Assembly: GCA_018241665.1 (NCBI GenBank)
Contig: JAFEDK010000030.1
Location: forward strand, 43,951-107,950
Length of the DNA stretch: 64,000 bases
Source: Pseudomonadota bacterium
Lineage (GTDB): Bacteria; Pseudomonadota; Gammaproteobacteria; Burkholderiales; Rhodocyclaceae
Direction: 5' to 3'
Part shown: positions 45,330-55,477 of the stretch, in pieces
Layout of the letters: each line of letters begins with the position of its first letter
Numbering within the stretch: position 1 is the first letter of the stretch
The notes under the pieces: generated by a model
Told to the model about the DNA's origin: nothing
Database searches by the model: none
Seen by the model: only the letters and a program-made list of their open reading frames with translations
Made by a program: the position numbers and the translations under genes

Positions 45330-46037
45330 ATGCCCGAAACCGGCTATTTCGCAGTCTTCCTCATCGGTCTTCTCGGCGGCACCCACTGTGTCGGCATGTG
45401 CGGCGGCATCGTCAGCGCGCTGACCGTGCAGCTGCCTGGCCAGCGGCGCAGTGACTGGCCCCTGCACCTGGCCTACAACGTCGGGCGGATCAGCAGCTAC
45501 ACGCTGGCTGGCGCGGCGATGGGGGCGATCGGCACGGTTGGGCTGCTGTTCAACAACATCCTGCCGATCCAGTTGTTTCTGTACGTGCTCGCCAACCTGA
45601 TGCTGGTAGCCCTTGGGCTGTACCTGACCGGTTTTACGCGGGCCCTGGCCGGCGTCGAGCGTCTCGGCCAGAAGCTGTGGGCACGCATCCAGCCGCTGAC
45701 CCGGCGCTTCCTGCCGGCGCGCAGCGCAAGCCAGGCTTTTCCGCTTGGCCTGTTGTGGGGCTTCCTGCCCTGTGGCCTGGTTTACAGCGTGCTGGCGACG
45801 GCGCTGGTGACCGGTTCGGCCGAGCGCGGCGCGGGCCTGATGCTGGCTTTCGGACTCGGGACGCTGCCCAACCTGCTGCTCGCCGGTATGCTGCTCAAGC
45901 GTCTGCGCGACGTGGTGCGGAACCGGGCGGTGCGCACGGGGTCTGGATTGGTGGTGCTGGCCTTTGGTGTGTATGGGCTGGTGACGACGCCGACTCTTGG
46001 CAGCAATCTGTGGAATGGCGTGGTCTGCCATTTCTGA
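45330..46037 (+). CDS. Sulfite exporter TauE/SafE-DsbD_2-like membrane protein
   Basis: 235 aa with about six membrane segments. The opening GGTHCVGMCGGIVSAL and the half-way GLLWGFLPCGLVYSVLATAL are the twin Cys/Gly-rich half repeats of the DsbD_2/UreH-like SafE family, which includes cytochrome-oxidase maturation proteins found near fnr/hemN/copper-ATPase genes. The start was placed at 45330, because earlier in-frame codons read through the hemN terminator and a repeat. Substrate unknown; a metal or redox role is plausible. Confidence 0.82.
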   Translation: MPETGYFAVFLIGLLGGTHCVGMCGGIVSALTVQLPGQRRSDWPLHLAYNVGRISSYTLAGAAMGAIGTVGLLFNNILPIQLFLYVLANLMLVALGLYLTGFTRALAGVERLGQKLWARIQPLTRRFLPARSASQAFPLGLLWGFLPCGLVYSVLATALVTGSAERGAGLMLAFGLGTLPNLLLAGMLLKRLRDVVRNRAVRTGSGLVVLAFGVYGLVTTPTLGSNLWNGVVCHF

Positions 46038-46064
46038 GTTTTTTCCTGGAAGGCGGAGCGAATC

Positions 46065-46490
46065 ATGAAAATCCTGCTGGCCGTCGATGATTCTCCGGTT
46101 GCCCAGCGTGTCGTCGATCAGGTGATCGCCCTGGCGGGACAGTTGAAGAGCGTTCCGGACGTGCATGTGTTGTATGTGCATCCGCCGATTCCCATCGAGT
46201 TCGCGACCCGCCACGTGGCCCGCGAAGCCCTGGATGCCTATTACCGCGACGAAGGCGAGGGCGTGCTCAAGGCGCCGCTGGCCCGCCTGAAGGCGGCGGG
46301 GTTGCCGGTGACGCCACATATCCTCGTGGGCCAGCCGGCTGATGTGGTGCTCCACCAGGCGACTGTGCTGGAGTGCGATTACCTGTGCCTCGGTCGGCAC
46401 GGCCGCAGCGTGGTTGCGGATCTGTTCGTTGGCTCGGTGGCGACACGGGTGCTGCAGCGGGCCACGCTGCCCGTGCTGCTGGTGGGCTGA
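46065..46490 (+). CDS. Universal stress protein, UspA family
   Basis: 141 aa. It begins MKILLAVDDSPVAQRVVDQV. The nucleotide-binding loop G-(2)-G-(9)-G(S/T) is visible as GRHGRSVVADLFVGSVA. Likely binds ATP and responds to anoxia or stress. It lies in the same orientation 12 bp from copA. Confidence 0.93.
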   Translation: MKILLAVDDSPVAQRVVDQVIALAGQLKSVPDVHVLYVHPPIPIEFATRHVAREALDAYYRDEGEGVLKAPLARLKAAGLPVTPHILVGQPADVVLHQATVLECDYLCLGRHGRSVVADLFVGSVATRVLQRATLPVLLVG

Positions 46491-46502
46491 GGGAAGCTAA
46501 GC

Positions 46503-48908
46503 ATGGGGAACGAGCCAGGTACGCGTTACGACCTGCCGGTCTCCGGGATGAGCTGCGCGGCCTGCGCGACGCGGCTCGAAAAGGTCCTTAACCGGCTGCC
46601 CGGCGTCAGCGCCGAGGTCAATTTCGGTACTGGCAAGGCCCGCCTAGCTGCGGGGGGCGAGGGCGCTACGGCGTCGGACATCCTGGCGGCGATTCGCAAG
46701 GCCGGCTTCGACGTGGCGCCGCAGACGCTGCAACTGAGCTTGTCCGGCATGAGCTGCGCGGCCTGTGCGGCGCGTATCGAGAAGGTCGTCAATCGTCTGC
46801 CCGGTGTCGAAGGCAGCGTCAATTTCGCCGCAGAAACCGCGCGCGTCCGCTATGTGCCGGGGTTGTCCGAGCCGGCCACGATCATTGCGGCGATTCAAAA
46901 AGCTGGTTTTACAGCTACGCCCGTCGTCGCCCGCGACCGGGAGGCTGACAAGCTGCGCAAGGAGGCCGAGTTCCGCGCCGAGCTGCGGCTGTTCTGGATC
47001 TCGGCGCTGCTCAGCGCGCCTTTTCTGGTCCAGATGATCGGCATGTTCTCCGGTGGGCTGGACGCCTCGGCCCATCACGCGGAGTGGCTGCCGCGCTGGC
47101 TGCAGGGCCTGCTGGCGACGCCGGTGCAGTTCTGGATCGGGCGGCGCTTCTACAAGGGCGCCTGGTCGTCCCTGCGCGGCGGTGGCGCCAACATGGATGT
47201 GCTGGTGGCGCTGGGCACCAGCGTTGCCTACTTCTTCAGCTTGGTCGTGGTGGTGTTCGACCGCCACGATCTGCATGTTTATTTCGAGGCCTCGGCCAGC
47301 ATCATCACGCTGGTGCTGCTCGGCAAGCTGCTCGAAGCGCGGGCACGGGCGCGCACGTCGGCGGCCATCGAGGCGCTGCTGCGCTTGCAGCCGCCCACCG
47401 CCTGGGTCGAGCAGGATGGCGCGTTGCAGGAGGTGCCGGTCGAGCGCGTCGTGGCGGGCATGGTCTTCGTGCTGCGTGCCGGTGATTCCGTGCCGGTGGA
47501 TGGCGAGGTGTTGAGCGGCGATTCGTCGGCGGACGAGGCGATGCTGACCGGCGAGAGCGTGCCTGTACCCAAAAAGACCGGCGACAAGGTTTTTGCGGCA
47601 ACCGTCAATGGCGATGGCGTGCTGCGCTGCCGGGCCACCGGCGTCGGCACCGAGACGCTGCTGGCCGGCATCGTGCGTCTCGTCGAGCAGGCCCAGGGCG
47701 GCAAGCCGGCGGTGCAGAAGCTGGCCGACCGCATCGCCGCCATTTTCGTGCCGACGGTGGTGGCGATCGCTGTGCTGACCTTTGCCGCCTGGTGGTGGTT
47801 GGGCGGCGAGCTCGCGCCGGCCCTCGTCAATGCAGTGGCCGTGCTGGTGATCGCCTGCCCCTGCGCGCTGGGTCTGGCCACGCCGACGGCGGTGATGGTC
47901 GGGACCGGACAGGGCGCCCGCGCGGGTATTCTGGTGCGCAACGCCGAGGCGCTGGAACTGGCCGAGAAGATTGTCGTGCTCGCGGTGGACAAGACCGGCA
48001 CGCTGACCGAAGGACGCCCGGCGGTGCTGGATGTAAGCCCGCTGGAAGGCGTCGCGGCGAACGAATTGCTGGCTGTCGCGGCGGCGGTCGAGCAGGCCAG
48101 CCACCATCCGCTGGCCAAGGCTGTTGTCGATGCGGCGCAGGCAGCCGGCTTGCAGTGGAGCCTGGCCGACGCGGTACAGACGAGCGGCGGCAAGGGCGTC
48201 AGCGGTCGTGTGGATGGGCGCGAAGTGTGGATCGGCTCGCCGGACTTCCTGGCCGGGCAGGGTGCCGAGTTGCCGGCCAAAGTGCTGCAGCCCCTGCTCG
48301 ATGCCGCCTTGACGCCGGTGTGCGTGGCGGTCGACGGGAAGCCGTGGGGCGCGCTGGGGCTGGCCGATCCGCTACGCGCCGGTTCCAGGGCCGCTGTGGC
48401 GCGTCTGCAAGCGCTCGGCGTGCGGGTCGTGATGCTGACCGGCGATCATCCGGCGGTGGCGGCGCGCATCGCGGCAGAGGCCGGGATCACGGAATACAAG
48501 GCCCAGGTGTTGCCCGGCGAGAAGGCGGCGGCGGTGGAGGCCCTGCGCGGCAGCGGCCGCGTCGCGATGGTCGGCGATGGCATCAACGATGCGCCGGCGC
48601 TGGCGGCGGCGGACGTGTCCTTCGCGATTGGCGCCGGTTCCGACGTGGCCATCGAGGCGGCCGACCTGACGCTGGTGCGCAACGACCTGAACAGCGTGGC
48701 CGACGCGATCTCCCTGTCGCGGACGACCCTCGGCAAGATCCGCCAGAATCTGTTCTTTGCCTTCATCTACAACGTGCTGGGCATTCCTGCCGCGGCACTG
48801 GGCCTGCTCAACCCGGTGATCGCCGGCGCGGCGATGGCCATGAGTTCGGTGTCGGTGGTCAGCAACTCCCTGTTGCTGCGGCGCTGGCGCCCGGGAAAAT
48901 CCGACTGA
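46503..48908 (+). CDS. copA: Copper-translocating P1B-type ATPase CopA
   Basis: 801 aa. Two N-terminal heavy-metal-associated domains each contain GMSCAAC (around 15-21 and 80-86). The transmembrane CPC motif is in IACPCALGLATP, the phosphorylation site is DKTGTLTEG, and the hinge motif is GDGINDAPAL. HP motif: ASHHPLAKAVV. Exports cytosolic Cu(I). FixI/CcoI usually has one HMA domain, so the double domain favours CopA. The copper chaperone gene follows 11 bp downstream. Confidence 0.96.
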   Translation: MGNEPGTRYDLPVSGMSCAACATRLEKVLNRLPGVSAEVNFGTGKARLAAGGEGATASDILAAIRKAGFDVAPQTLQLSLSGMSCAACAARIEKVVNRLPGVEGSVNFAAETARVRYVPGLSEPATIIAAIQKAGFTATPVVARDREADKLRKEAEFRAELRLFWISALLSAPFLVQMIGMFSGGLDASAHHAEWLPRWLQGLLATPVQFWIGRRFYKGAWSSLRGGGANMDVLVALGTSVAYFFSLVVVVFDRHDLHVYFEASASIITLVLLGKLLEARARARTSAAIEALLRLQPPTAWVEQDGALQEVPVERVVAGMVFVLRAGDSVPVDGEVLSGDSSADEAMLTGESVPVPKKTGDKVFAATVNGDGVLRCRATGVGTETLLAGIVRLVEQAQGGKPAVQKLADRIAAIFVPTVVAIAVLTFAAWWWLGGELAPALVNAVAVLVIACPCALGLATPTAVMVGTGQGARAGILVRNAEALELAEKIVVLAVDKTGTLTEGRPAVLDVSPLEGVAANELLAVAAAVEQASHHPLAKAVVDAAQAAGLQWSLADAVQTSGGKGVSGRVDGREVWIGSPDFLAGQGAELPAKVLQPLLDAALTPVCVAVDGKPWGALGLADPLRAGSRAAVARLQALGVRVVMLTGDHPAVAARIAAEAGITEYKAQVLPGEKAAAVEALRGSGRVAMVGDGINDAPALAAADVSFAIGAGSDVAIEAADLTLVRNDLNSVADAISLSRTTLGKIRQNLFFAFIYNVLGIPAAALGLLNPVIAGAAMAMSSVSVVSNSLLLRRWRPGKSD

Positions 48909-48919
48909 AAGGAAAAACG

Positions 48920-49126
48920 ATGGAAGACGTGGTGATCAAGGTCGGCGGCATGAGCTGCCAGGGCTGTGTGAAGAACGTGACCGGCGCGCTGTCCGCGACG
49001 CCCGGCGTGGCCACCGTGGAGGTTTCCCTGGAACAGGGCGAGGCGCGTGTCAGCTACGACCCGGCCAAGGTGTCGGCCAACGCGCTGCGCACGGTGATCG
49101 AGGACGCCGGCTTCGACTCGGATTGA
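48920..49126 (+). CDS. Copper chaperone, CopZ-like HMA protein
   Basis: 68 aa single HMA domain. MEDVVIKVGGMSCQGCVKNV holds the metal-binding GMSCQGC, followed by TPGVATVEVSLEQGEARVSYD. It likely hands Cu(I) to CopA and is co-transcribed with it; AGGAAAAACG precedes the start. Confidence 0.93.
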   Translation: MEDVVIKVGGMSCQGCVKNVTGALSATPGVATVEVSLEQGEARVSYDPAKVSANALRTVIEDAGFDSD

Positions 49127-49146
49127 GCGCTTTCCGTCATAAGGGT

Positions 49147-49177
49147 TTGTCCCAGCGTCACAAGGCTCACTTATAAT
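49147..49177 (+). promoter_or_regulatory. Candidate sigma-70 promoter of ppa
   Basis: TTGTCC (49147-49152) and perfect TATAAT (49172-49177), but with a long 19-bp spacer; 38 bp before the ppa start. Confidence 0.45.
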
Positions 49178-49215
49178 GCCGAGCTGTCTTATATCTAATA
49201 ACGGGAGGTAGTGAT

Positions 49216-49743
49216 ATGGGTTTCGATCAGGTCAAGGCCGGTAAGGACGTTCCGAACGACATCAACGTGATCATCGAGATTTCCGCTCAGGGCGATCCGA
49301 TCAAGTTCGAAGTGGACAAGGACAGCGGCGCCGTCTTCGTTGACCGCTTCATGGGCACCTCCATGCGCTATCCGATCAACTACGGCTACGTGCCGCACAC
49401 CGTTGCCGGCGACGGCGACCCGGTGGACGTGCTGGTCGTGACCCCCTTCCCGCTGCAGCCGGGCGTGGTCATCCGTGCCCGTCCCGTCGGCGTGCTGAAG
49501 ATGGAAGACGAAGGTGGCGTGGATGCCAAGGTCGTCGCCGTGCCGGTGTCCAAGCTGACCCCGCTGTACGACAAGGTCCAGACCATCGACGACCTGCCCG
49601 AGCTGCTGATGAAGCAGACCGTGCACTTCTTCGAGCACTACAAGGACCTCGAGCCGGGCAAGTGGGTCAAGGTGACCGGCTGGGGCTCCGTCGAAGACGC
49701 CAAGAAGGAAATCCTCGAAGGCCTGGCTGCCGCTGCCAAGTAA
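49216..49743 (+). CDS. ppa: Inorganic pyrophosphatase (family I)
   Basis: 175 aa. Active-site segments [28 protein letters not shown] and [10 protein letters not shown], the family I signature, are all present. It hydrolyses PPi to drive biosynthesis. ACGGGAGG precedes the ATG. Confidence 0.97.
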   Translation: MGFDQVKAGKDVPNDINVIIEISAQGDPIKFEVDKDSGAVFVDRFMGTSMRYPINYGYVPHTVAGDGDPVDVLVVTPFPLQPGVVIRARPVGVLKMEDEGGVDAKVVAVPVSKLTPLYDKVQTIDDLPELLMKQTVHFFEHYKDLEPGKWVKVTGWGSVEDAKKEILEGLAAAAK

Positions 49744-49764
49744 GCGACTGCTTGCTGAAATGAA

Positions 49765-49798
49765 CAAAGGCCCGCGCCATGCGGGCCTTTGTTTTTTT
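49765..49798 (+). terminator. Rho-independent terminator of ppa
   Basis: 11-bp stem (49765-49775 with 49781-49791), then TTTTTTT. Confidence 0.93.
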
Positions 49799-49840
49799 GT
49801 GCGCCCTGAGAGGGATTCCTGTTTTGGGGCTGTGAGGGCT

Positions 49841-49907
49841 GTCGGGGCGAATTCATTCGCCCGCGGAGGTGAAGCCACGCGCGATGGGCGAATGAATTCG
49901 CCCCCAC
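49841..49907. repeat. Dispersed palindromic repeat, copy 6 (full)
   Basis: Arms at 49841-49862 (one mismatch outside the core) and 49886-49907, 23-bp unique spacer; between ppa and a convergent flavoprotein gene. Confidence 0.88.
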
Positions 49908-49938
49908 AGAAGGCAGAAGGGCGCGGTAGCGCGCAGCT

Positions 49939-51174
49939 TCATACCGCCTGGCCGGCCGCGTAGCCCGACGCCCACGCCCACTGGAAGTTGTAGCCGCCCA
50001 GGTGGCCGGTGACGTCCATCACTTCGCCGACGAAGTAAAGGCCCGGCACTTTGCGCGCTTCCAGGGTCTTCGATGACAGTTCCCGCGTGTCCACGCCGCC
50101 GAGCGTGACTTCCGCCTTGGCGTAGCCGAGGGTGCCGTTGGGCGTGATCGTCCAGCCGGCCAGGGCGGCGGCGATGGCGTCCAGCTCCTTCGGGTTGAAC
50201 TGGTTGGCCGGGCGGTTCCAGCCACGCTGCTCGCACCACGCATGGGCGAAGCGCTTGGGCAGGCGGTCGGCGAGCAGGTTGGAGAGCAGGGTCTTGCTGC
50301 GCGCCCGTTCGCCGAGCCAGGCGCGGACGTCCTCGGCGGGGAACAGGTTGACGACGACCTGCCGGCCACCATCGCTGTCGCCGTAGTCCCGCGCCTGCCA
50401 GTAGGACGATACCTGCAGGATCACCGGGCCGGAGAGTCCGCGGTGGGTGAACAGCAGGTTCTCGCGGAAGTGCCCGGTGCCGCATTCGGCGACCGCATCG
50501 AAGGCCATGCCGGCCAGCTCCTTGTAGATGGCCAGCTCTTCCGGCGGTAGCGTCAGCGGCACCAGCGCCGGCTTGGGCGGCACGATGGCGAGGCCGAACT
50601 GCTCGGCGATCCGGTAGCCCAGCGGCGAGGCGCCGATCTTCGGGATCGACAGGCCGCCGGTGGCGACCACCAGGCTTTCGCAGCTGAAGTGGCCGTGGCT
50701 GGTGTCGAGCAGGAAGCGCGCCTCGGGCGTGCTGCCGGCCGTCACGCCGTTGAGCGTGCAGGGCATCGCCCAGCGCACGTCGCCGTTTTCACATTCGGTG
50801 CGCAACATGTCGATGATGTCCTGGGCCGAGTCGTCGCAGAACAGCTGGCCGTGTTCCCGCTCGTGCCAGGGAATGCCGTAGCGGGCCATCAGGTCGAGGA
50901 AGTCGGTGGGCGTGAAGCGGGCCAGCGCCGAGCGGCAGAACTGCGGGTTGCGCGACAGGTAGTTGGCGAGGCCGACCGTCAGGTTGGTGAAATTGCAGCG
51001 GCCGCCGCCGGAGATGCGGATCTTCTCGGCGAGCTTGCTGGCGTGGTCGAGGATCAGCACGCGGCGGCCGCGCTGCCCGGCCTGGGCCGCGCACATCATG
51101 CCCGCCGCGCCGGCGCCGATCACGATGACGTCGAAGTGGGGGCCGGCTGCAGGTGGTTTGGTGTGCGGATTCAT
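49939..51174 (-). CDS. HI0933-like (YhiN family) FAD-binding oxidoreductase
   Basis: 411 aa. Dinucleotide-binding GxGxxG in VIVIGAGAAGMMCAAQAG, and AEKIRISGGGRCNFTN, the HI0933 family signature. The C-terminal motif GLYFVGEVMDVTGHLGGYNFQWAWASG is also typical. Reaction unknown. Confidence 0.93.
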   Translation of the reverse strand: MNPHTKPPAAGPHFDVIVIGAGAAGMMCAAQAGQRGRRVLILDHASKLAEKIRISGGGRCNFTNLTVGLANYLSRNPQFCRSALARFTPTDFLDLMARYGIPWHEREHGQLFCDDSAQDIIDMLRTECENGDVRWAMPCTLNGVTAGSTPEARFLLDTSHGHFSCESLVVATGGLSIPKIGASPLGYRIAEQFGLAIVPPKPALVPLTLPPEELAIYKELAGMAFDAVAECGTGHFRENLLFTHRGLSGPVILQVSSYWQARDYGDSDGGRQVVVNLFPAEDVRAWLGERARSKTLLSNLLADRLPKRFAHAWCEQRGWNRPANQFNPKELDAIAAALAGWTITPNGTLGYAKAEVTLGGVDTRELSSKTLEARKVPGLYFVGEVMDVTGHLGGYNFQWAWASGYAAGQAV

Positions 51175-51349
51175 GGACTTGGCGAGCGGAGGTAAGGCCG
51201 GAAAGGGCGGGGAGGATAGACCCTGGCTTGCGTCAGGGCAAACACTGCTTACATCGTCATTTGCCTGAATGGCTTACGCTGCTAGGCTTGATGAATATTG
51301 AACGAAAAGCTCGCCTGCGCCGCCGGCGCGGAGAACAAGGGACAAGAAC

Positions 51350-54300
51350 ATGATGGACAAGCTGCGCGCCGCCGGCAGGCCGGCAAAGTGGGCGCTGCGG
51401 GGGCTGGCTGTAGTGGCCCTGGTGGGAGTGGCGGGGTTCTGGATTGCGCCGCCGCTGGTCAAGTCGGTGGCCGAGAAGCAGCTCGGCGAACTGCTGCATC
51501 GCCCGGTGACGATAGAGGGGCTGTCGATCAACCCCTACGCGCTGTCCGCCGAGGTGCGCGGCTTCCAAATGCTGGAGCCGGACGGCAAGAGCCCGGCGGC
51601 GAGCTTCGCGTCCCTGTACGTGAACCTGGAGGCGGAATCCCTGCTGCGCGGCGGTGTGGTGGTGGAGGAGGTGACGCTGGTCGAGCCGACGGTCAGCGTG
51701 GTGCGCCTGGAAGGCCAGCGCTACAACTGGTCGGACGTCATCGACGAGATCCTCAACAAGCCCGACGACGGCTCCAAGACCCATTTCGCGCTGCATAACA
51801 TCCGCGTCGAGAAGGGACGCATCGATTTCGACGACCGGCCGCTGAAGCAGAAGCAGGTGGTGTCCGACCTCGATCTGGGCGTGCCCTTCGTGTCCAATCT
51901 GCCGTCCCAGGTGGAGACCTTCATCGAGCCGCTGCTGGCGCTGAAGGTGAATGGGGCGCCCTTCGTTGTGAAGGGCAAGTCCAGGCCGTTTTCCCTGACC
52001 CGCGAGTCGGTGGTCGGCATCAAGTTCGACGGCTTCGACCTGACCCGCTACGTGGATTACCTGCCGGTCGAAAAGACCTTCCGCCTGCCGAGTGCCAGGC
52101 TGTCGTCCGACCTGGAGCTGAGCTTCGCGCAGCCGGCGGACCAGCCGCCCAGCGTCAGCGTGAAGGGCTCGGTGGGGCTGGATGGCGTCGAGGTGCAGCA
52201 TGCCGATGGCAGCCCGGCGATCAAGCTGGCGGCCGTGAAGGTTGGCATCGACAAGCTGGCGCCGCTGGCGCGGGAAGCGGCCATCGGCATGGTTTCCATC
52301 GAAGGGCCCGACGTGACGGTGGCGCGCCAGCGTGACGGGGCGATCAGCCTGCTCGCGCTGCTGCCGAAGCCGGCCGCCGCCTCTGCGACCGCGCCCAAAG
52401 CGCCAACGCCGACCGAGCCGCCGAAAGCCGCCGAGGACAAGCCCTTCGCGCTGACGCTGAACGAACTCAAGCTCACCGGCGGGCGCATCGCCTTCAGCGA
52501 TGATCTGCCTGCTGGCCCCTTCCACAAGACGCTGCAGGACCTGCACGTATCCCTGCGCAAGTTCAGTCTGGCCGGTGGTACGCCGGCGGAACTGGAGGCC
52601 GGCTTCGCCACTGACGCGGGTGAGCGTGTCGAGCACAAGGGCAGCGTGGACGTGGCGACCCTCAAGGCCTCCGGCACGCTGGAGCTGAGCGGGCTCGACC
52701 TGGTCGGGCCGCGGCCGTATTACGCGCCTTTCCTGAAACAGGGCGAGGTGGCGTCCGGCAAGGTGGATGCACGCCTGGTCTATGATTTCGTGCAGGAGTC
52801 CGGCGTGCCGAAGGTCCAGCTGAAGGCTGAGTCCGTCGCGCTGAAGGATCTGGGCGTACGCCTGAAGGGCGACAAGACGCCGCTGGCACGCGTCGGCCTG
52901 CTCGAACTGCGCGATACGGAGGTCGATACGGCTGCACGTCGCGTGACGGTCGGCGAGGTGCTCGGCAAGGCGACGCGCCTGGCCGTCGTGCGCGGCAAGG
53001 ATGGCCACTTCAACGCAGAGCAGTTCGCCGCTGCCGGCGACGCACCGCCCGCCAAGGCGTCAGCTGCGCCGGCGCGCAAGCATGCTGCAGTGCCCGCCAA
53101 GAAGGCGCCGGCCGGCCCCGACTGGCAGGTGAGCATCAAGCACGTTGCCCTCGACGACTGGGGCGTTCGCCTGGAGGATCAGACTCTTTCCCCGTCCATC
53201 GTCTTCAACGCGGAGCCGCTGGCCATCAAGGTGGATGGCTTGTCCACCGCCAAGGGTAGCAAGGCCAGGGTGGATTTGCGGGCGGCGATCAACAAGCGCG
53301 GCAAGATCGGCATGGCCGGTACGGTCGGCCTTGCGCCGCTGGCCGGCAGCCTGGACCTGGACCTGAAGGCGGTCGACCTGGCGATGCTGCAGCCCTACGT
53401 GACCGAGAAGGTGAAGATCGCGATCACCCGCGGCAATGTGACGTCCCGCGGCAAGCTGGTCTTCGAGCTGCCGGCCACCGGTGGCATGAAGGGCGGCTTC
53501 AAGGGCAACCTGACGGTGGGTGATTTCGCGTCGGTGGACAAGCTCAATGCCGCCGACTTCCTGCGCTGGAAGTCCTTGTACTTCGGCGGCGTGGACATCC
53601 GTCTGGCACCGCTGGCGGTAAACATCGACGACATTGCGCTGAGCGACTTCTACACCCGCCTGATCCTCGACGCCCAGGGCGGCCTCAACATCCGTGAGAT
53701 CACGGCCCAGCGGGCCCAGGAGCAGAAGGACGAGCAGGATGCGGCGAAAAGGGCCAACGGCGGCAAGCTGCCGACGCCCGGCGTGGCGACGGCGCAGCTT
53801 CCGGCCGCCGCGCCTGCCGAGCCGCTGCCGCCGGTGTCGATCAAGCGGATCACGCTGCAGGGCGGCAACATCGCCTACAGCGACCGCTTCATCCGGCCCA
53901 ACTACGATGCCAACCTGACCGGCATGGGCGGGCGCCTGGTCGGCCTGTCGTCCGATCCGGGCACGATTGCCGAACTGGAACTGCGCGGCAAGGTGGACAA
54001 CGCGGCGCCGGTGGAGGTCGTCGGCAAGCTCAATCCCTTCCGCCAGGACAAGGCGCTGGATATCAAGGCTTCGGTGAAGGATTTCGAACTGTCCGGCGTG
54101 TCCACCTATGCCGGCAAGTACGTCGGCTACGGCATCGACAAGGGCAAGCTATCGGCCACCGTCACCTACAAGATCGAGGACCGCAAGCTCACCGCCACCA
54201 ACCAGGTCTTCCTCGACCAGCTGACCTTCGGCGACAAGGTGGACAGCCCGGACGCCCTCAAGCTGCCGGTGCTGCTGGCGGTGTCGCTGCTGAAGAACAG

Positions 54301-55021
54301 CCGCGGCGAGATCGACCTGGACCTGCCGATCGGCGGTTCGCTGGACGACCCGCAGTTCAGCATCGGCGGCATCATCTGGAAGGTCCTCGTCAATCTGATC
54401 GGCAAGGCGATCACCTCGCCGTTTGCCTTGCTCGGGTCGATGTTTGGCGGCAACAGCGAGGAGCTGGCCTGGCTGGAGTATGAGCCCGGTTTTGCGCGCC
54501 TGCCCGACAGCGCCGAGCCCAAGCTGAAGGCCATCGCCAAGGCGATGACCGAGAAGACCGGCCTCAAGCTCGACATCGCCGGCCGTGTCGATCCACAGAC
54601 CGACCGGGAAGGCCTCAAGCACGCGGTCATGCTCGGCAAGGTCGAGGCGCTGAAGATCAAGGACATGGCGAAGAAGGGCGAGTCGCTCGGCGAGGACGGT
54701 CGCGTGCGCATCGAGGCTGCCGAATACCCGGCACTGCTGAGCCGCGTCTATAAAGACGAGAAGTTCCCGAAGCCCCGCAACCTGATCGGCCTGACCAAGG
54801 ATCTGCCGGTACCCGAGATGGAGAAGCTGATCCTCGCCAACACCACCGTCAGCGACGAAGACCTGCGCCTGCTCGGCCAGCAACGTGCCCAGGCGGCCAA
54901 GAACTGGCTGCTCGAAAAGGGCCAGGTGCCGGCCGACCGGGTCTTCCTGCTGGCACCGCGCGAGGGCGACGACGGCAAGAGCAAGGCGAAAGCCAGCCGG
55001 GTGGATTTTTCCCTGCGTTGA
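51350..55021 (+). CDS. Giant AsmA-like DUF748 protein with OmpA-like C-terminus
   Basis: 1223 aa. One N-terminal membrane anchor (around 20-42), then long repeated beta-rich AsmA/TamB-type segments, typical of DUF748 ([32 protein letters not shown]). Charged Ala/Pro linkers occur near residues 340-370 and 560-590. The end ([45 protein letters not shown]) looks like an OmpA-type peptidoglycan-binding domain. It probably acts in periplasmic lipid transport or envelope integrity. Start ATG 51350 or 51353. Confidence 0.88.
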   Translation: MMDKLRAAGRPAKWALRGLAVVALVGVAGFWIAPPLVKSVAEKQLGELLHRPVTIEGLSINPYALSAEVRGFQMLEPDGKSPAASFASLYVNLEAESLLRGGVVVEEVTLVEPTVSVVRLEGQRYNWSDVIDEILNKPDDGSKTHFALHNIRVEKGRIDFDDRPLKQKQVVSDLDLGVPFVSNLPSQVETFIEPLLALKVNGAPFVVKGKSRPFSLTRESVVGIKFDGFDLTRYVDYLPVEKTFRLPSARLSSDLELSFAQPADQPPSVSVKGSVGLDGVEVQHADGSPAIKLAAVKVGIDKLAPLAREAAIGMVSIEGPDVTVARQRDGAISLLALLPKPAAASATAPKAPTPTEPPKAAEDKPFALTLNELKLTGGRIAFSDDLPAGPFHKTLQDLHVSLRKFSLAGGTPAELEAGFATDAGERVEHKGSVDVATLKASGTLELSGLDLVGPRPYYAPFLKQGEVASGKVDARLVYDFVQESGVPKVQLKAESVALKDLGVRLKGDKTPLARVGLLELRDTEVDTAARRVTVGEVLGKATRLAVVRGKDGHFNAEQFAAAGDAPPAKASAAPARKHAAVPAKKAPAGPDWQVSIKHVALDDWGVRLEDQTLSPSIVFNAEPLAIKVDGLSTAKGSKARVDLRAAINKRGKIGMAGTVGLAPLAGSLDLDLKAVDLAMLQPYVTEKVKIAITRGNVTSRGKLVFELPATGGMKGGFKGNLTVGDFASVDKLNAADFLRWKSLYFGGVDIRLAPLAVNIDDIALSDFYTRLILDAQGGLNIREITAQRAQEQKDEQDAAKRANGGKLPTPGVATAQLPAAAPAEPLPPVSIKRITLQGGNIAYSDRFIRPNYDANLTGMGGRLVGLSSDPGTIAELELRGKVDNAAPVEVVGKLNPFRQDKALDIKASVKDFELSGVSTYAGKYVGYGIDKGKLSATVTYKIEDRKLTATNQVFLDQLTFGDKVDSPDALKLPVLLAVSLLKNSRGEIDLDLPIGGSLDDPQFSIGGIIWKVLVNLIGKAITSPFALLGSMFGGNSEELAWLEYEPGFARLPDSAEPKLKAIAKAMTEKTGLKLDIAGRVDPQTDREGLKHAVMLGKVEALKIKDMAKKGESLGEDGRVRIEAAEYPALLSRVYKDEKFPKPRNLIGLTKDLPVPEMEKLILANTTVSDEDLRLLGQQRAQAAKNWLLEKGQVPADRVFLLAPREGDDGKSKAKASRVDFSLR

Positions 55022-55040
55022 TGTGAAGGAGGAGATTTCG

Positions 55041-55334
55041 ATGCGAGCGCAGAAACTGGACGAGGCTCAGCGCCAGGCGGCGTTGGCTGATTTGGCGGGA
55101 TGGCAGCTGGAGCCCGATCGCGATGCGATCCGCAAGCAGTTCCGCTTCGCCGACTTCAACGCGGCTTTCGGCTGGATGGCGCGGGTCGCGCTGATGGCGG
55201 AGAAGCTCGACCACCATCCGGAATGGCGCAATGTGTATAACCGGGTGGAGGTGGTGTTGAGCACCCATGATGCCGGTGGGCTGACCGAACTGGATATCCA
55301 GCTGGCCCGCTTCATGGACCGGATCGCGGCTTGA
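55041..55334 (+). CDS. phhB: 4a-hydroxytetrahydrobiopterin dehydratase (PCD/DCoH)
   Basis: 97 aa. [32 protein letters not shown] holds the catalytic His-His and the pterin-site residues. It recycles tetrahydrobiopterin after aromatic hydroxylation or acts as DCoH-like. AAGGAGGAG lies before the ATG. Confidence 0.95.
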   Translation: MRAQKLDEAQRQAALADLAGWQLEPDRDAIRKQFRFADFNAAFGWMARVALMAEKLDHHPEWRNVYNRVEVVLSTHDAGGLTELDIQLARFMDRIAA

Positions 55335-55477
55335 GCGGCTGGCCGCGTTGCCGCGGCGCAGCATGCTTAATGACGATCGGGGTGCTACTCTCCGCGGCCT
55401 GTCAGTTCCATCTTTGATGGTTTTGGCATTTTTCGGAAACGCCCGTGTGGGGCGTCGTTCGTGGGAAAGGACTGCCG

